Shown here: positions 17,565 to 26,177 of the stretch, piece by piece
Layout: each line of letters starts with the position of its first letter
Numbering within the stretch: position 1 is the first letter of the stretch
NCBI GenBank assembly: GCA_964436825.1
Contig: CAYTEO010000005.1
Span: 20,616-84,615 of the forward strand
DNA length: 64,000 nucleotides
Reading direction: 5' to 3'
Source of the DNA: CAYTEO01 sp964436825
GTDB taxonomy: Bacteria; Krumholzibacteriota; Krumholzibacteriia; LZORAL124-64-63
The notes under the pieces: model-generated
Database searches by the model: none
Seen by the model: only the letters and a program-made list of their open reading frames with translations
What the model was told of the DNA's origin: nothing
Translations under genes and position numbers: made by a program

Positions 17565-18377
17565 TCACTGTTCAGCGTCGATTCCGAAATGGCGGCAGCC
17601 GTCCAGCACGCCCCACAGGTGGGGCAGCTGGGACAGGAGACAGCGGGGACGATCGCCCCCGAAGCAGCCGGCCTCGCGCAGGGCCCGGCGCAGGCGCGGG
17701 TCGGCGTTGGCCGGCAGGACGACGCGATGGTTCCCCTGCATGGCTCCCAGGTCGTTGAGCCCGTCCCCGCAGTAGACGACCTGCTCGTCCGCCAGTCCCA
17801 GGCAACCCTGGAGATAGTCGACGGCCGTCCCCTTGTCCACCTCCCGGGGCAGGATGTCCAGCAGGAGGCGGTGGCCGTAGACGTCGTGGCTGAGGACGAA
17901 GGAGAGATCGTAGCCCAGGTCCTGGAGGGAGCGCCGGGCCCATTCCGCGGTCCTGCTGCCCACCGGCCCGGACGGTAGCTCGTAGCTGGCCTTGAAGGGG
18001 GACTGCCGGGACGGATCCTGGGGCTCCAGATACCGCGTCCCCTCCAGCAGCTCGCGCACGTCGTCCCCCGTCAGGCCGCACATCCGGTCGGTCATCAGCT
18101 GCCGGTAGCGCCCGTCCTCCTGCCAGCGATCGCCGTACCGTCGGTGGATGGCCGTCCCCACGTCGGTGCAGAGGAAGTCGGGCCACGGGAGGTGCCATTC
18201 CTCGATGGCCTGCTGCGCCAGCAGGAGGCTGCGACCGGTCACGTAGGCCAGGACGAGGTCGGGCCGGGTGGCGAGCAGGCGCTGGAAACGGATCACCGCC
18301 CGGGGATGACGGGGATCGCGGCGGACGGGGAACAGGGTCCCGTCCATGTCGCAGGCCAGCAGGAAACGTGTCGTCAT
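17565..18377 (-). CDS. Sucrose-6-phosphate phosphatase-like HAD hydrolase
   Basis: Dephosphorylates sucrose 6-phosphate, the last step of sucrose synthesis. Starting at ATG 18377 (270 residues), the HAD motif I is LACDMDGTLFP (nucleophile Asp10, acid Asp12). Motif II is YVTGRS, the motif III Lys is in VDKGTAV, and motif IV is YCGDGLNDLGAM. The substrate cap contains PDFLCTDVGTAIHRRYG and SPFKASYELP, the latter characteristic of sucrose-phosphatases (SPP, class IIB cap). It is divergently transcribed from a sucrose-phosphate synthase/sucrose synthase operon. That context supports the assignment over a generic HAD or mannosyl-3-phosphoglycerate phosphatase. Confidence 0.87.
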   Translation of the reverse strand: MTTRFLLACDMDGTLFPVRRDPRHPRAVIRFQRLLATRPDLVLAYVTGRSLLLAQQAIEEWHLPWPDFLCTDVGTAIHRRYGDRWQEDGRYRQLMTDRMCGLTGDDVRELLEGTRYLEPQDPSRQSPFKASYELPSGPVGSRTAEWARRSLQDLGYDLSFVLSHDVYGHRLLLDILPREVDKGTAVDYLQGCLGLADEQVVYCGDGLNDLGAMQGNHRVVLPANADPRLRRALREAGCFGGDRPRCLLSQLPHLWGVLDGCRHFGIDAEQ

Positions 18378-18495
18378 CTTTGTGCCTCGCCGCCACCATA
18401 GGCCCACCGGCCTACCGTGCCAAGAACGATCGTCCCGGAGAGGTGGCCCGGGGATTGCTCGTGCAGCGGGACGACGTCCCCTTGTCTCCGGATAA

Positions 18496-18524
18496 TTGAC
18501 AGTCCCTCTCATTTCGACTAGGAT
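18496..18524 (+). promoter_or_regulatory. Strong sigma-70-type promoter of the sucrose operon
   Basis: Perfect -35 TTGACA (18496-18501), 17-base spacer, -10 TAGGAT (18519-18524), with the likely start about 85 bases before ATG 18617. It lies in the 239-base region shared with the divergent sucrose-phosphatase gene. Confidence 0.75.
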
Positions 18525-18616
18525 GGGTCGGGGGACCGTGACGGCCCCGGCCACACCATCCGGCGGACTGGCAACTTTCTGGACGGCATGGGGAATTCCC
18601 CCCGAGGAGGTATCTC

Positions 18617-19543
18617 ATGACCGTCAGGAGTCGGGTTCGTCCCCTCGTGTTCGGAGAACTCCTATTCGACACCTATCCCGACGGACGCCGCGTCCTGGGC
18701 GGAGCCCCCTTCAACGTGGCATGGCACTTGCGTGGTTTCGGCCACGACCCGTTGCTCGTCAGCCGCATCGGTCGGGACGATCCGGGGCAACAGGCCCGCC
18801 GCTCCATGCAGCGCTGGGGACTGGACACCACCGGCATCCAGACCGATCCGCACCGCCCCACCGGTCGCGTCGAGGTCACGCTCGAGGGCGGGGTCCCGGA
18901 GTTCCGGATCGCCCCCCGCCAGGCCTACGACGCAATCGATTCAGGAGAGGCCCTGCGGGCCCTCGCCGGCCAGCGTATCGCCCTGGTCTATCACGGGACC
19001 CTGGCCCTGCGCGAACCGAGCAACGACAGGGTCCTGACGGAGCTGATCGGGGAGACGGGAGCCCCCGTCTTCCTGGACGTCAACGTCAGGCAGCCGTGGT
19101 GGAACCCGGAGGCATTTCACGTGTTAGCGGACAGGGCCACATGGTTGAAGGCCAGCGTGGAGGAGCTGCCGCAGCTGGGTCTCGACGAGACGGACCCCGG
19201 CGCGGCAGCCGCGGCGCTCGTCGAGCGGCACCACCTGGCAGCAGCCATCGTCACCGGGGGGAACGCAGGCGCCTGGTACGCCGACGGATCCACCGTCGAA
19301 CATGCCCGCGCCGTTCCCCTGGCCGCTGCCGCCGATACGGTCGGCGCCGGTGACGCCTTCAGCGCCGTCTGCATCCACGGAATCCTCTCCCACTGGTCCC
19401 CTTCGACCATCCTGGCCCAGGCCAACGCTTTCGCGGCCGAGATCTGTCAGCGGCCTGGCGCCGTCACCGACGACCGAAATCTCTACGATCGCCTGCAGGG
19501 AGGTTGGCGAGCATGGGAGCGACGACAGCACACCCCGTCATAG
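18617..19543 (+). CDS. PfkB-family carbohydrate kinase, probable fructokinase
   Basis: Phosphorylates a sugar, here most likely the fructose released by sucrose synthase. The 308-residue protein starts at ATG 18617 behind GAGGAGG. It opens with VFGELLFDTYPDG and LGGAPFNVAWHL, the substrate-binding motif of PfkB enzymes, and has the anion-hole and catalytic motif DTVGAGDAF near 240 (Asp base). The FLDVNVRQPWW segment is typical of fructokinases (D-x-N-x-R). It is the first gene of the sucrose operon. Its end overlaps the sucrose-phosphate synthase start by 31 bases, consistent with coupling. Confidence 0.88.
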   Translation: MTVRSRVRPLVFGELLFDTYPDGRRVLGGAPFNVAWHLRGFGHDPLLVSRIGRDDPGQQARRSMQRWGLDTTGIQTDPHRPTGRVEVTLEGGVPEFRIAPRQAYDAIDSGEALRALAGQRIALVYHGTLALREPSNDRVLTELIGETGAPVFLDVNVRQPWWNPEAFHVLADRATWLKASVEELPQLGLDETDPGAAAAALVERHHLAAAIVTGGNAGAWYADGSTVEHARAVPLAAAADTVGAGDAFSAVCIHGILSHWSPSTILAQANAFAAEICQRPGAVTDDRNLYDRLQGGWRAWERRQHTPS

Positions 19544-20970
19544 AGAGACCCGGCCGGCACATCGTCCTGCTGAGCCTGCACGGCCTGGTCCGCGGCCACG
19601 ACATCGAGCTGGGACGGGACGCCGACACCGGCGGACAGATCACCTATGTCATCGAGCTGGCCAGGGCCCTGGCCACCCACCCCGGGGTCGGTCGGGTCGA
19701 CGTGCTGACAAGGCTGATCCGCGATCCCGGCGTCTCCGCGGACTACGCGCGGCCCCGTGAGGCCCTGGCGCCCGGCGCCTCGATCGTCCGCATCCCGTGC
19801 GGCCCGCCGGAATACCTGCCCAAGGAGCGGCTCTGGCCCCATCTGGACGAGTTCACCACGCGCGCCCTGGCGTGGCTGCAGGAGAGCGGCCGCGTCCCCG
19901 ACGTCATCCATGCCCACTACGCCGACGCCGCGTATGTCGGCGTGCGGCTGGCCAGGACCCTCGGGATCCCCTTCGTCTTCACCGCCCATTCCCTGGGCAA
20001 GGTCAAGCTGGCGCGACTGCTGGCAGCCGGCGAGGATCCGGGGCAGCTGGAGGAACGCTTCTGCTTCCGGCGCCGCTTCGCCGCCGAGGAACAGGCCCTG
20101 GCCTCCGCCGCCGTCTGCGTCGCCAGCACCCGCCAGGAGGCGACCCGGCAGTACGGCCTCTACCGCTGGCGCCGTCCTGAACGGACCGTCGTCATCCCGC
20201 CCGGTGTCGACCTCGCGCGCTTCCGACCTGCCGGTCCCGACTGGCGGCAACCGCCCATCGCCCAAGAGCTCCGGCGGTTCCTGCGGCGACCCCGCCTGCC
20301 GCTGATCCTGGCGCTGGCCAGACCCGACCGGCGGAAGAACTTCCACAACCTGCTGCACGCCTTCGGACGGGATCCGGAGCTGCGGCACCGGGCCAACCTT
20401 GTCATCGTGGCCGGCAACCGGGAGGCGCTCGAGGACCTGCCCGAACCTGCCCGGGAGGTCTGGCGGGAAATCCTGCAGCTGATCGACGACTACGATCTCT
20501 ACGGATCGGTCGCCTATCCCAAGCACCACACTGCCGCCGACGTCCCCGACCTCTACCGCCTGGCCGCCCACAGCGGCGGCTTGCTGGTCAACCCGGCGCT
20601 GACCGAGCCGTTCGGCCTGACGCTGCTGGAGGCGGCCGCCAGCGGCCTGCCGGTCGTGGCGACGACGGACGGGGGACCGGTCGACATCGTGGCCGGTTGC
20701 CGGAACGGGCTGCTGATCGACCCCCTCGATCCCGGCGACATCGCCGCCACCCTGCGTTCCGCCCTGGCGGATCGCCGGCGCTGGCACCAGTGGTCCGAGC
20801 AGGGGGTCCGCAACGTCCGCCGGCTCTACAGCTGGCGGGCCCACGTCGATCGTTACCTGACGGCCCTGCGTCCGTACCTGCGGGAGCCCGTCGTCGAACC
20901 GGCCCACTGGGTCGCCCTGAAGGCCGACCAGGCCGTCTCCGGCACCGCCCGACCGAGAACGACATCCTGA
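19513..20970 (+). CDS. Sucrose-phosphate synthase (GT4)
   Basis: Transfers glucose from a nucleotide sugar to fructose 6-phosphate, giving sucrose 6-phosphate. The 485-residue protein is a GT-B fold enzyme: LLSLHGLVRG and ELGRDADTGGQITYV in the N-terminal half, VFTAHSLGK, PPGVDLARF at the linker, and EPFGLTLLEAAASGLPVVAT (the E-x7-E region) near residue 364. ELGRDADTGGQ is characteristic of sucrose-phosphate synthases. ATG 19513 is chosen because GGGAGG lies nine bases upstream; the in-frame TTG at 19504 abuts that RBS and cannot be used. It lacks the plant-type C-terminal phosphatase domain, which is encoded separately at 17565-18377. Confidence 0.9.
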   Translation: MGATTAHPVIERPGRHIVLLSLHGLVRGHDIELGRDADTGGQITYVIELARALATHPGVGRVDVLTRLIRDPGVSADYARPREALAPGASIVRIPCGPPEYLPKERLWPHLDEFTTRALAWLQESGRVPDVIHAHYADAAYVGVRLARTLGIPFVFTAHSLGKVKLARLLAAGEDPGQLEERFCFRRRFAAEEQALASAAVCVASTRQEATRQYGLYRWRRPERTVVIPPGVDLARFRPAGPDWRQPPIAQELRRFLRRPRLPLILALARPDRRKNFHNLLHAFGRDPELRHRANLVIVAGNREALEDLPEPAREVWREILQLIDDYDLYGSVAYPKHHTAADVPDLYRLAAHSGGLLVNPALTEPFGLTLLEAAASGLPVVATTDGGPVDIVAGCRNGLLIDPLDPGDIAATLRSALADRRRWHQWSEQGVRNVRRLYSWRAHVDRYLTALRPYLREPVVEPAHWVALKADQAVSGTARPRTTS

Positions 20971-20980
20971 AGGAGCAGCG

Positions 20981-23410
20981 ATGATCACGCACCTGGAGCG
21001 CTTCATCCGCGATCACCGCCGCGAGGCGTACACCCTGTTCCGCCGTTGCCTGGCCCTCGGCCGTCCCCTGCTGCAGCGACCGGATATCCTCAGGGAGTTC
21101 CACGCGTTCTGCCAGGAGAACGAGCGGCACGGCCAGGCCTGCGACGAGGACATCCGCGCCCTGATCAACGCCACCCAGGAGGCGGCGGCGGCCCCGCCGG
21201 ACCTCTACCTGGCCCTGCGCGCCGGCGTGGCCCACTGGCAGTACGTCCACGTCCAGGTGGATGCCGGCCAGTGCCGGCCGGTGCCGGTCCAGGAGTACCT
21301 GAAGTTCAAGGAGAGGCTCGTCGACCCCGCCGCGGCGGCCGATCCCTGGGCCCTGGAGGTCGACCTCAGTCCCTTCGAGCGCGGCTTCCCGAAGCTCGGC
21401 TCGACCCGCTCGATCGGGCGGGGCGTCGAGTACCTCAACCGCCACCTCTCCCACCTGCTGTTCCAGGACGGGAGCGGCGGTCGCAAGAAGCTGTTCTCCT
21501 TCCTGAAGATCCACAACCATCGCGGCCGCCAGCTCATGCTGAACGACCTGGTGCACTCGCTGGACGAGCTGCGCGCGACCGTCCGCAACGCCCTGGAGGT
21601 GCTGGAGAGCCGGGATCCCGAGACCACCTGGGACGAGCTGGCGGTCGACCTCGTCCCGCTGGGGCTGGAGCCCGGTTGGGGGCGGACGGCGGCGATGATC
21701 ACCGAGTCGCTCAGCCTGCTGGGCGACATCCTGGAGGCGCCGTCGCCCGAGAACCTGGAGCGGTTCCTGGGCCGGATCCCGATGATCTTCTCCCTGGTCA
21801 TCCTCTCGCCCCACGGCTACTTCGGCCAGTCGGGCGTGCTGGGCAAGCCGGACACGGGTGGCCAGGTGGTCTACATCCTGGACCAGGTCAGGGCCCTGGA
21901 GAAGGAGCTGATCCGTTCCATCCGGGACCAGGGGCTGGACATCGAACCGCGCCTGCTGATCCTGACCCGCCTGCTCCCGGAGGCGGAGGGGACGACCTGC
22001 GACCAGCCCCGCGAGGCGGTCGTGGGGACCCGGTACACCCACATCCTGCGCATCCCGTTCCGCGGCCGCGGCGGCGAGATCATCCGGCGCTGGATCCCGC
22101 GCTTCCGGGTCTGGCCCTACCTGGAGCAGTTCGCCGCCGACGCCGAGCAGGTCGTCCTGGCCGAGCTGGGCGGCCGGCCGGACCTGGTCATCGGCAACTA
22201 CTCCGACGGCAACCTGGTGGCCTCGCTGCTGGCGCGGAAGCTGGGGGTCACCCAGTGCAACATCGCCCACGCCCTGGAGAAGTCGAAGTACCACAACAGC
22301 GCCATCTTCTGGCAGGACTACGAGCGGGAGTACCACTTCTCGGCCCAGTTCACGGCGGACCTGATCGCCATGAACACGGCCGACTTCATCATCACCAGCA
22401 CCTACCAGGAGATCGCCGGGACGCCCGAGGTCATCGGCCAGTACGAGAGCTACACCAGCTTCACGATGCCCGGTCTCTACCGGGTCCTGCAGGGGATCGA
22501 CCCGTTCGACCCCAAGTTCAACATCGTCTCCCCCGGCGCCGACCCGGAGGTCTTCTTCCCCTTCGACCAGCAGGAGCAGCGGATCCAAGCGCTGCTGCCG
22601 GAGATCGAGGAGCTGGTCAAGGGGCCCGCCCTGCCCGACACCAGGGGCGCGCTGGCCGAACCGGACAAGCCGTTGCTGTTTGCCATGTCGCGGCTGGACA
22701 GCATCAAGAACGTGACCGGCCTGCTGGAGCTGTACGGCCGCAGCGACGCCCTGCGCGAGGAGGCGAACCTGCTGGTCGCCGCCGGGTACCTGGATCCGGA
22801 CCGGTCCCAGGACGAGGACGAGAAGCGCCAGATCGCGCGCATGCACGACCTGTTCGACCGCTACGACCTGGAGCGGCAGGTCCGCTGGATCCCCATGCGG
22901 ACCGACAAGACCCAGGTGGGCGAGCTGTACCGCTACATCGCCGACTGCCGCGGGGCCTTCGTCCAGCCGGCCATCTTCGAGGCGTTCGGCCTGACCGTCG
23001 TGGAGGCCATGTCCTCGGGCCTGCCGACCTTCGCCACCTGCCACGGCGGCCCCCTGGAGATCATCGAGGACGGTGTCTCCGGCTTCCACATCGACCCGCT
23101 GGAGCCGGAGACCGCGGCGGCGAAGATCGCCGACTTCTTCGCCCGCTGCCGCACCGAGCCGGAGCTGTGGGAGCGCATCAGCGAGGGGGCGCGGCGGCGG
23201 ATCGAGATGCGCTACACCTGGAGCCTCTATGCCAACCGTCTGCTGACCCTGTCGCGCATCTACGGCTTCTGGAAGTTCATCACCAACATCGAGCGCGCCG
23301 AGACGCGCCGCTATCTTGAGATGTTCTACACGCTGGTGTTCCGGGATCTGGCCGAGCGCGTGCCGCGGGATCCCCAGGAGGACCGGCCCAGGGAAGGAGA
23401 TTCGCCATGA
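20981..23410 (+). CDS. susA: Sucrose synthase
   Basis: Reversibly converts sucrose and NDP to NDP-glucose and fructose. The 809-residue length matches the plant and cyanobacterial enzymes. The N-terminal regulatory region (about 1-250) contains LALGRPLLQRPDILREF; the GT-B core begins with ILSPHGYFGQ (about 273) and VLGKPDTGGQVVYILDQVRA. Later motifs are NIVSPGADPEVFFPF, FAMSRLDSIKNVTGL and EAFGLTVVEAMSSGLPTFAT (about 666, the E-x7-E region). It begins ten bases after the sucrose-phosphate synthase stop with AGGAGC upstream. Its 3' end overlaps the next ATG by four bases. Confidence 0.96.
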   Translation: MITHLERFIRDHRREAYTLFRRCLALGRPLLQRPDILREFHAFCQENERHGQACDEDIRALINATQEAAAAPPDLYLALRAGVAHWQYVHVQVDAGQCRPVPVQEYLKFKERLVDPAAAADPWALEVDLSPFERGFPKLGSTRSIGRGVEYLNRHLSHLLFQDGSGGRKKLFSFLKIHNHRGRQLMLNDLVHSLDELRATVRNALEVLESRDPETTWDELAVDLVPLGLEPGWGRTAAMITESLSLLGDILEAPSPENLERFLGRIPMIFSLVILSPHGYFGQSGVLGKPDTGGQVVYILDQVRALEKELIRSIRDQGLDIEPRLLILTRLLPEAEGTTCDQPREAVVGTRYTHILRIPFRGRGGEIIRRWIPRFRVWPYLEQFAADAEQVVLAELGGRPDLVIGNYSDGNLVASLLARKLGVTQCNIAHALEKSKYHNSAIFWQDYEREYHFSAQFTADLIAMNTADFIITSTYQEIAGTPEVIGQYESYTSFTMPGLYRVLQGIDPFDPKFNIVSPGADPEVFFPFDQQEQRIQALLPEIEELVKGPALPDTRGALAEPDKPLLFAMSRLDSIKNVTGLLELYGRSDALREEANLLVAAGYLDPDRSQDEDEKRQIARMHDLFDRYDLERQVRWIPMRTDKTQVGELYRYIADCRGAFVQPAIFEAFGLTVVEAMSSGLPTFATCHGGPLEIIEDGVSGFHIDPLEPETAAAKIADFFARCRTEPELWERISEGARRRIEMRYTWSLYANRLLTLSRIYGFWKFITNIERAETRRYLEMFYTLVFRDLAERVPRDPQEDRPREGDSP

Positions 23411-23943
23411 TCTCGGATGAGCTGTTGACCTTCGTCCTGTCCCAGTTCCCCCTCGACCGCGACGGCCTGCACGGTGTACCCCACTGGGCCCGCGTCCTGG
23501 AGAACGCCCGCCGGCTGGCGGCCGGCAGGGACATCAACCCCGACGTGCTGGAGCTGTTCGCCCTGCTGCACGATTCCTGCCGCATCAGCGACGGGCACGA
23601 CCGAGACCACGGCATGCGGGCCGCCGAGCAGGCCATCCACCTGCGGGACCGCATGTTCGAGCTGCCGGACGACGACTTCGCGCGGCTGCTGGAGGCCCTG
23701 GAGGGCCACGCCGACGTGGGACGCGAGTCGGACGATCCGGCGGTCCTGACCTGCTGGGACGCCGAGAAGCTGGAGTTGCCTCGCCTGGGCATCACCCCCC
23801 CGGCCAACTGCATGTCGACCGAGCAGGCCCGGGACCCGGAGATCCTGCTCTGGGCCGAGCGCCGGGCGCGGGAGCGCGTCCTGCCGAAGGCCATCCTCGC
23901 CGCGTGGGGCGTGGAGATCCGACGCGAGGCCCGGGAAGGCTGA
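23407..23943 (+). CDS. HD-domain metal-dependent phosphohydrolase-like protein
   Basis: A 178-residue protein with an HD fold: HGVPHWARVLENARRLA supplies the first His, FALLHDSCR the HD dyad, DGHDRDHG a following His, and ALEGHADVG a further His. This matches small HD hydrolases such as those with uncharacterised nucleotide substrates. The ATG overlaps the sucrose synthase TGA by four bases (GAAGGAGATTCGCC upstream), so it is translated with the sucrose enzymes. The substrate is unknown; a role in nucleotide-sugar or nucleoside phosphate turnover is only inferred from position. Confidence 0.8.
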   Translation: MISDELLTFVLSQFPLDRDGLHGVPHWARVLENARRLAAGRDINPDVLELFALLHDSCRISDGHDRDHGMRAAEQAIHLRDRMFELPDDDFARLLEALEGHADVGRESDDPAVLTCWDAEKLELPRLGITPPANCMSTEQARDPEILLWAERRARERVLPKAILAAWGVEIRREAREG

Positions 23944-24257
23944 GTCCGCTCCGGCGCCCCCTGTCCCGGGATCACGGTTCCCCGGCCGGGGCACGACGAT
24001 CGCCGACCATGACCGTCCAGGCGTGTGCCCCCGACGACGTGCCCCCGTCCCTTCCTTCGCTCCGCAGCCCCCTGATCGTCGACGACGGGTCGGGCTCGCG
24101 GCGCCGGGTGGCGGGGGCAACACGCGCTTGCAGGGACACGACCGGATCATTCCCGCTCAAAGTCATCCAGTCGCCGCCGAAGAACAGGATGCGCCCGTAT
24201 CCGTCGAACCCGTCCCCATCGTCGTCGATCATCGACACTGTCCGGGGTGTGTGAACC
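23944..24257. other. 314-base intergenic region before the chemoreceptor gene
   Basis: Contains a 12-bp loopless palindrome CCCCGGCCGGGG at 23980-23991 shortly after the HD-gene stop, which may act in termination. I see no convincing sigma-70 or sigma-54 promoter and no strong RBS ahead of the chemoreceptor ATG (only GGGGTGTGAACC). No RNA gene was recognised. A minus-strand frame here is listed among the rejected observations. Confidence 0.4.
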
Positions 24258-26111
24258 ATGACACTGCAATACAGGATCCTCCTCCCCGTCCTCGCCGCCC
24301 TGGTGATCGCAGGCACCGTCGCGATCATCTCCGTCAACGTCTCGGTGGGGCGCTTCGGGGATCGGCAGGAAGAACTGTCCCGCTGGCAACACGAGACAGC
24401 CCTCGTGCAGGCGGCCGAGACCTCCCGCACGGCCTTCAGGGAGGCGGTCACCAGCCTCGTGAGGTCCCTCACCGAGCAGGCCGGCCTGCTGGCCCGCATG
24501 CCGTCCCTGCGGGACGCCCTCCGGGGTGCCGAGCGCCGGCTCGCCGCCGGGGAGACGACGGTCGTCGCCGGCAGGACGGCCGCGGTCCTGGACGGGTTCG
24601 CCGGGGACGCGGCCGTCTCCGTCCATCTCCCCGACGGCACCCGCCTCTACCGGGAGCGGCCCGCCCCCGAAGCCGGATCCCGTGAGCGGACCGCCGGCGG
24701 CGGCATCGTCCGCGTGGGAGATGCCCTGCTGGTGCGCGGCGAGGCACCGATCACCGACGACGACGGCCGGGAGCTGGGAACGGTCATCGTCGAGAAGGAC
24801 CTGTCCGCCATCCTCCCTTCCCTGCTGGCCGATGAATCCTACAGCGTCGCCCTGCTGCTCGACTCCTCGACCGCCGGACCCGGAGGGGCTCCCGGTCCGT
24901 CCGGGGCGGGGAACGGTCCGGTGGAGGGCTGGCAGGTGACCGCGTCCGTCAACGCCCGGGACATGCTCTCCTCCCTGTCTGCCCGGCGGCTGCGTGAGGA
25001 TACGCTGACCCACTGGTGCAGGGACGATCTGCACGTCACGGCCATCCCCGTGGCGGACGCGAGGGATCGTCGCCTGGGCATGGCGGTCGTGGGCCGGGAC
25101 ATCGGCGAGGTGCTCTCCCGCCAGCGGGCGGCGAAGGCCGTCTCGCGGACAGCGCTGGGCCGCCTGCGGCTCTGGCTGTCGCTCGGGGCCGTCCTGCTCG
25201 TGTTCCTGATCGGCGGTTTCCTGTTCAGGCATACCAGCCGGATCTACCGCCTCCTGGCCAGCGACATCGGACAACTGTCCGATACCGGTCGACGGATCAT
25301 CGCCGCTACGGACGACGTCGTCGCCGCCGGCAACCAGATGGCCGAGAGTGCCGTGCGGCAGGCGAGCTCGCTCGAGCAGACCAACGCCAACCTGCAGCAG
25401 ATCGCGGCGACGGCGATGGCCAACGCCGAGGCAGCCGATCGCAGCCATCGGCTCGCCACGCAGGCCCAGCAGGCGGCGACCAGGGGTCGGGAGGCCCTGA
25501 CCGAGCTGGAAGAGACGATGCAGGCGATCCGCACCGCCGCCGTGGACACGGCGACGATCGTCCGCACCATCGACGACATCGCGTTCCAGACGAACCTGCT
25601 GGGCCTCAACGCCGCCGTGGAGTCGGCCAGGGCCGGCGGGGCCGGCAAGGGATTCGCCGTCGTGGCGGAGGAGGTCCGCGTCCTGGCGGGGCGCTGCGCC
25701 GACGCGGCCGGCGAGACGGCGGACCTGATCGAGCGCTCCCAGAGACTCATCAAGGCGGGAGTCGAGGTCACGGCGAGGGTCAACGAGCGGTTCCAGGAGA
25801 TCGACACCGCCGTCACCGCGACCAGGGAGCAGATCACCATCATCGACACGGCGGTCAAGGAGACCTCCGGTTCCCTGCAGGAGATCTCTGCCACGACCAG
25901 GGATCTGGACGGCGTGACCCGGGCCAACGCCGCCAACAGCCAGCAGGTCGCCGCGGCGGCCCAGGAACTCTCCGCCCAGATCACCAGCATCCAGGGCATC
26001 ATCGAGGGAGTGGATCGCCTGTTGCACGGCACCGCGGACGGAACCGGATCGAGGCCGTTCCCGGCCCGGGACCACGCGCGCACCCCGGCGCCGGCAGCGC
26101 GAACCGGCTAG
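24258..26111 (+). CDS. Methyl-accepting chemotaxis protein
   Basis: A 617-residue transmembrane receptor controlling CheA. TM1 spans about 7-28, a sensing region of about 270 residues follows, and TM2 is about 304-324. No recognisable HAMP follows TM2. The signalling domain has a hairpin tip [19 protein letters not shown], then [23 protein letters not shown] (about 438-480), in which [17 protein letters not shown] differs from the usual LLALNAAIEAARAGEHG. Long Ala/Gln-rich coiled coils surround it. There is no C-terminal CheR-binding pentapeptide; the tail is a basic Pro/Ala stretch. No ligand-domain family is recognised. No che genes are nearby. Confidence 0.93.
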   Translation: MTLQYRILLPVLAALVIAGTVAIISVNVSVGRFGDRQEELSRWQHETALVQAAETSRTAFREAVTSLVRSLTEQAGLLARMPSLRDALRGAERRLAAGETTVVAGRTAAVLDGFAGDAAVSVHLPDGTRLYRERPAPEAGSRERTAGGGIVRVGDALLVRGEAPITDDDGRELGTVIVEKDLSAILPSLLADESYSVALLLDSSTAGPGGAPGPSGAGNGPVEGWQVTASVNARDMLSSLSARRLREDTLTHWCRDDLHVTAIPVADARDRRLGMAVVGRDIGEVLSRQRAAKAVSRTALGRLRLWLSLGAVLLVFLIGGFLFRHTSRIYRLLASDIGQLSDTGRRIIAATDDVVAAGNQMAESAVRQASSLEQTNANLQQIAATAMANAEAADRSHRLATQAQQAATRGREALTELEETMQAIRTAAVDTATIVRTIDDIAFQTNLLGLNAAVESARAGGAGKGFAVVAEEVRVLAGRCADAAGETADLIERSQRLIKAGVEVTARVNERFQEIDTAVTATREQITIIDTAVKETSGSLQEISATTRDLDGVTRANAANSQQVAAAAQELSAQITSIQGIIEGVDRLLHGTADGTGSRPFPARDHARTPAPAARTG

Positions 26112-26122
26112 GACCGGCATGC

Positions 26123-26157
26123 GGACGCCCGCCCCGAACGGATCGGAGCGGGCGTCC
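26123..26157. terminator. Hairpin between convergent chemoreceptor and CBM20-like genes
   Basis: A 10-bp perfect stem GGACGCCCGC / GCGGGCGTCC with a 15-base loop containing a smaller CCG/CGG pairing. No T-run on either strand, but the position between two converging stops suggests bidirectional termination. Confidence 0.6.
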
Positions 26158-26177
26158 CCGGATCAGCGACGACCGGT

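Noticed and set aside
23972..24237. Minus-strand frame with a DDDGDGFDGYG calcium-loop-like start
   Set aside because: It has no RBS, would lie antisense in the chemoreceptor leader and its C-terminal part is arginine-rich GC-frame noise; I treat the motif as chance.
24147..26120. Long minus-strand open frame across the chemoreceptor gene
   Set aside because: Gly/Arg/Pro-rich shadow of the real coding frame, typical of high-GC DNA; the plus-strand protein has clear family motifs.
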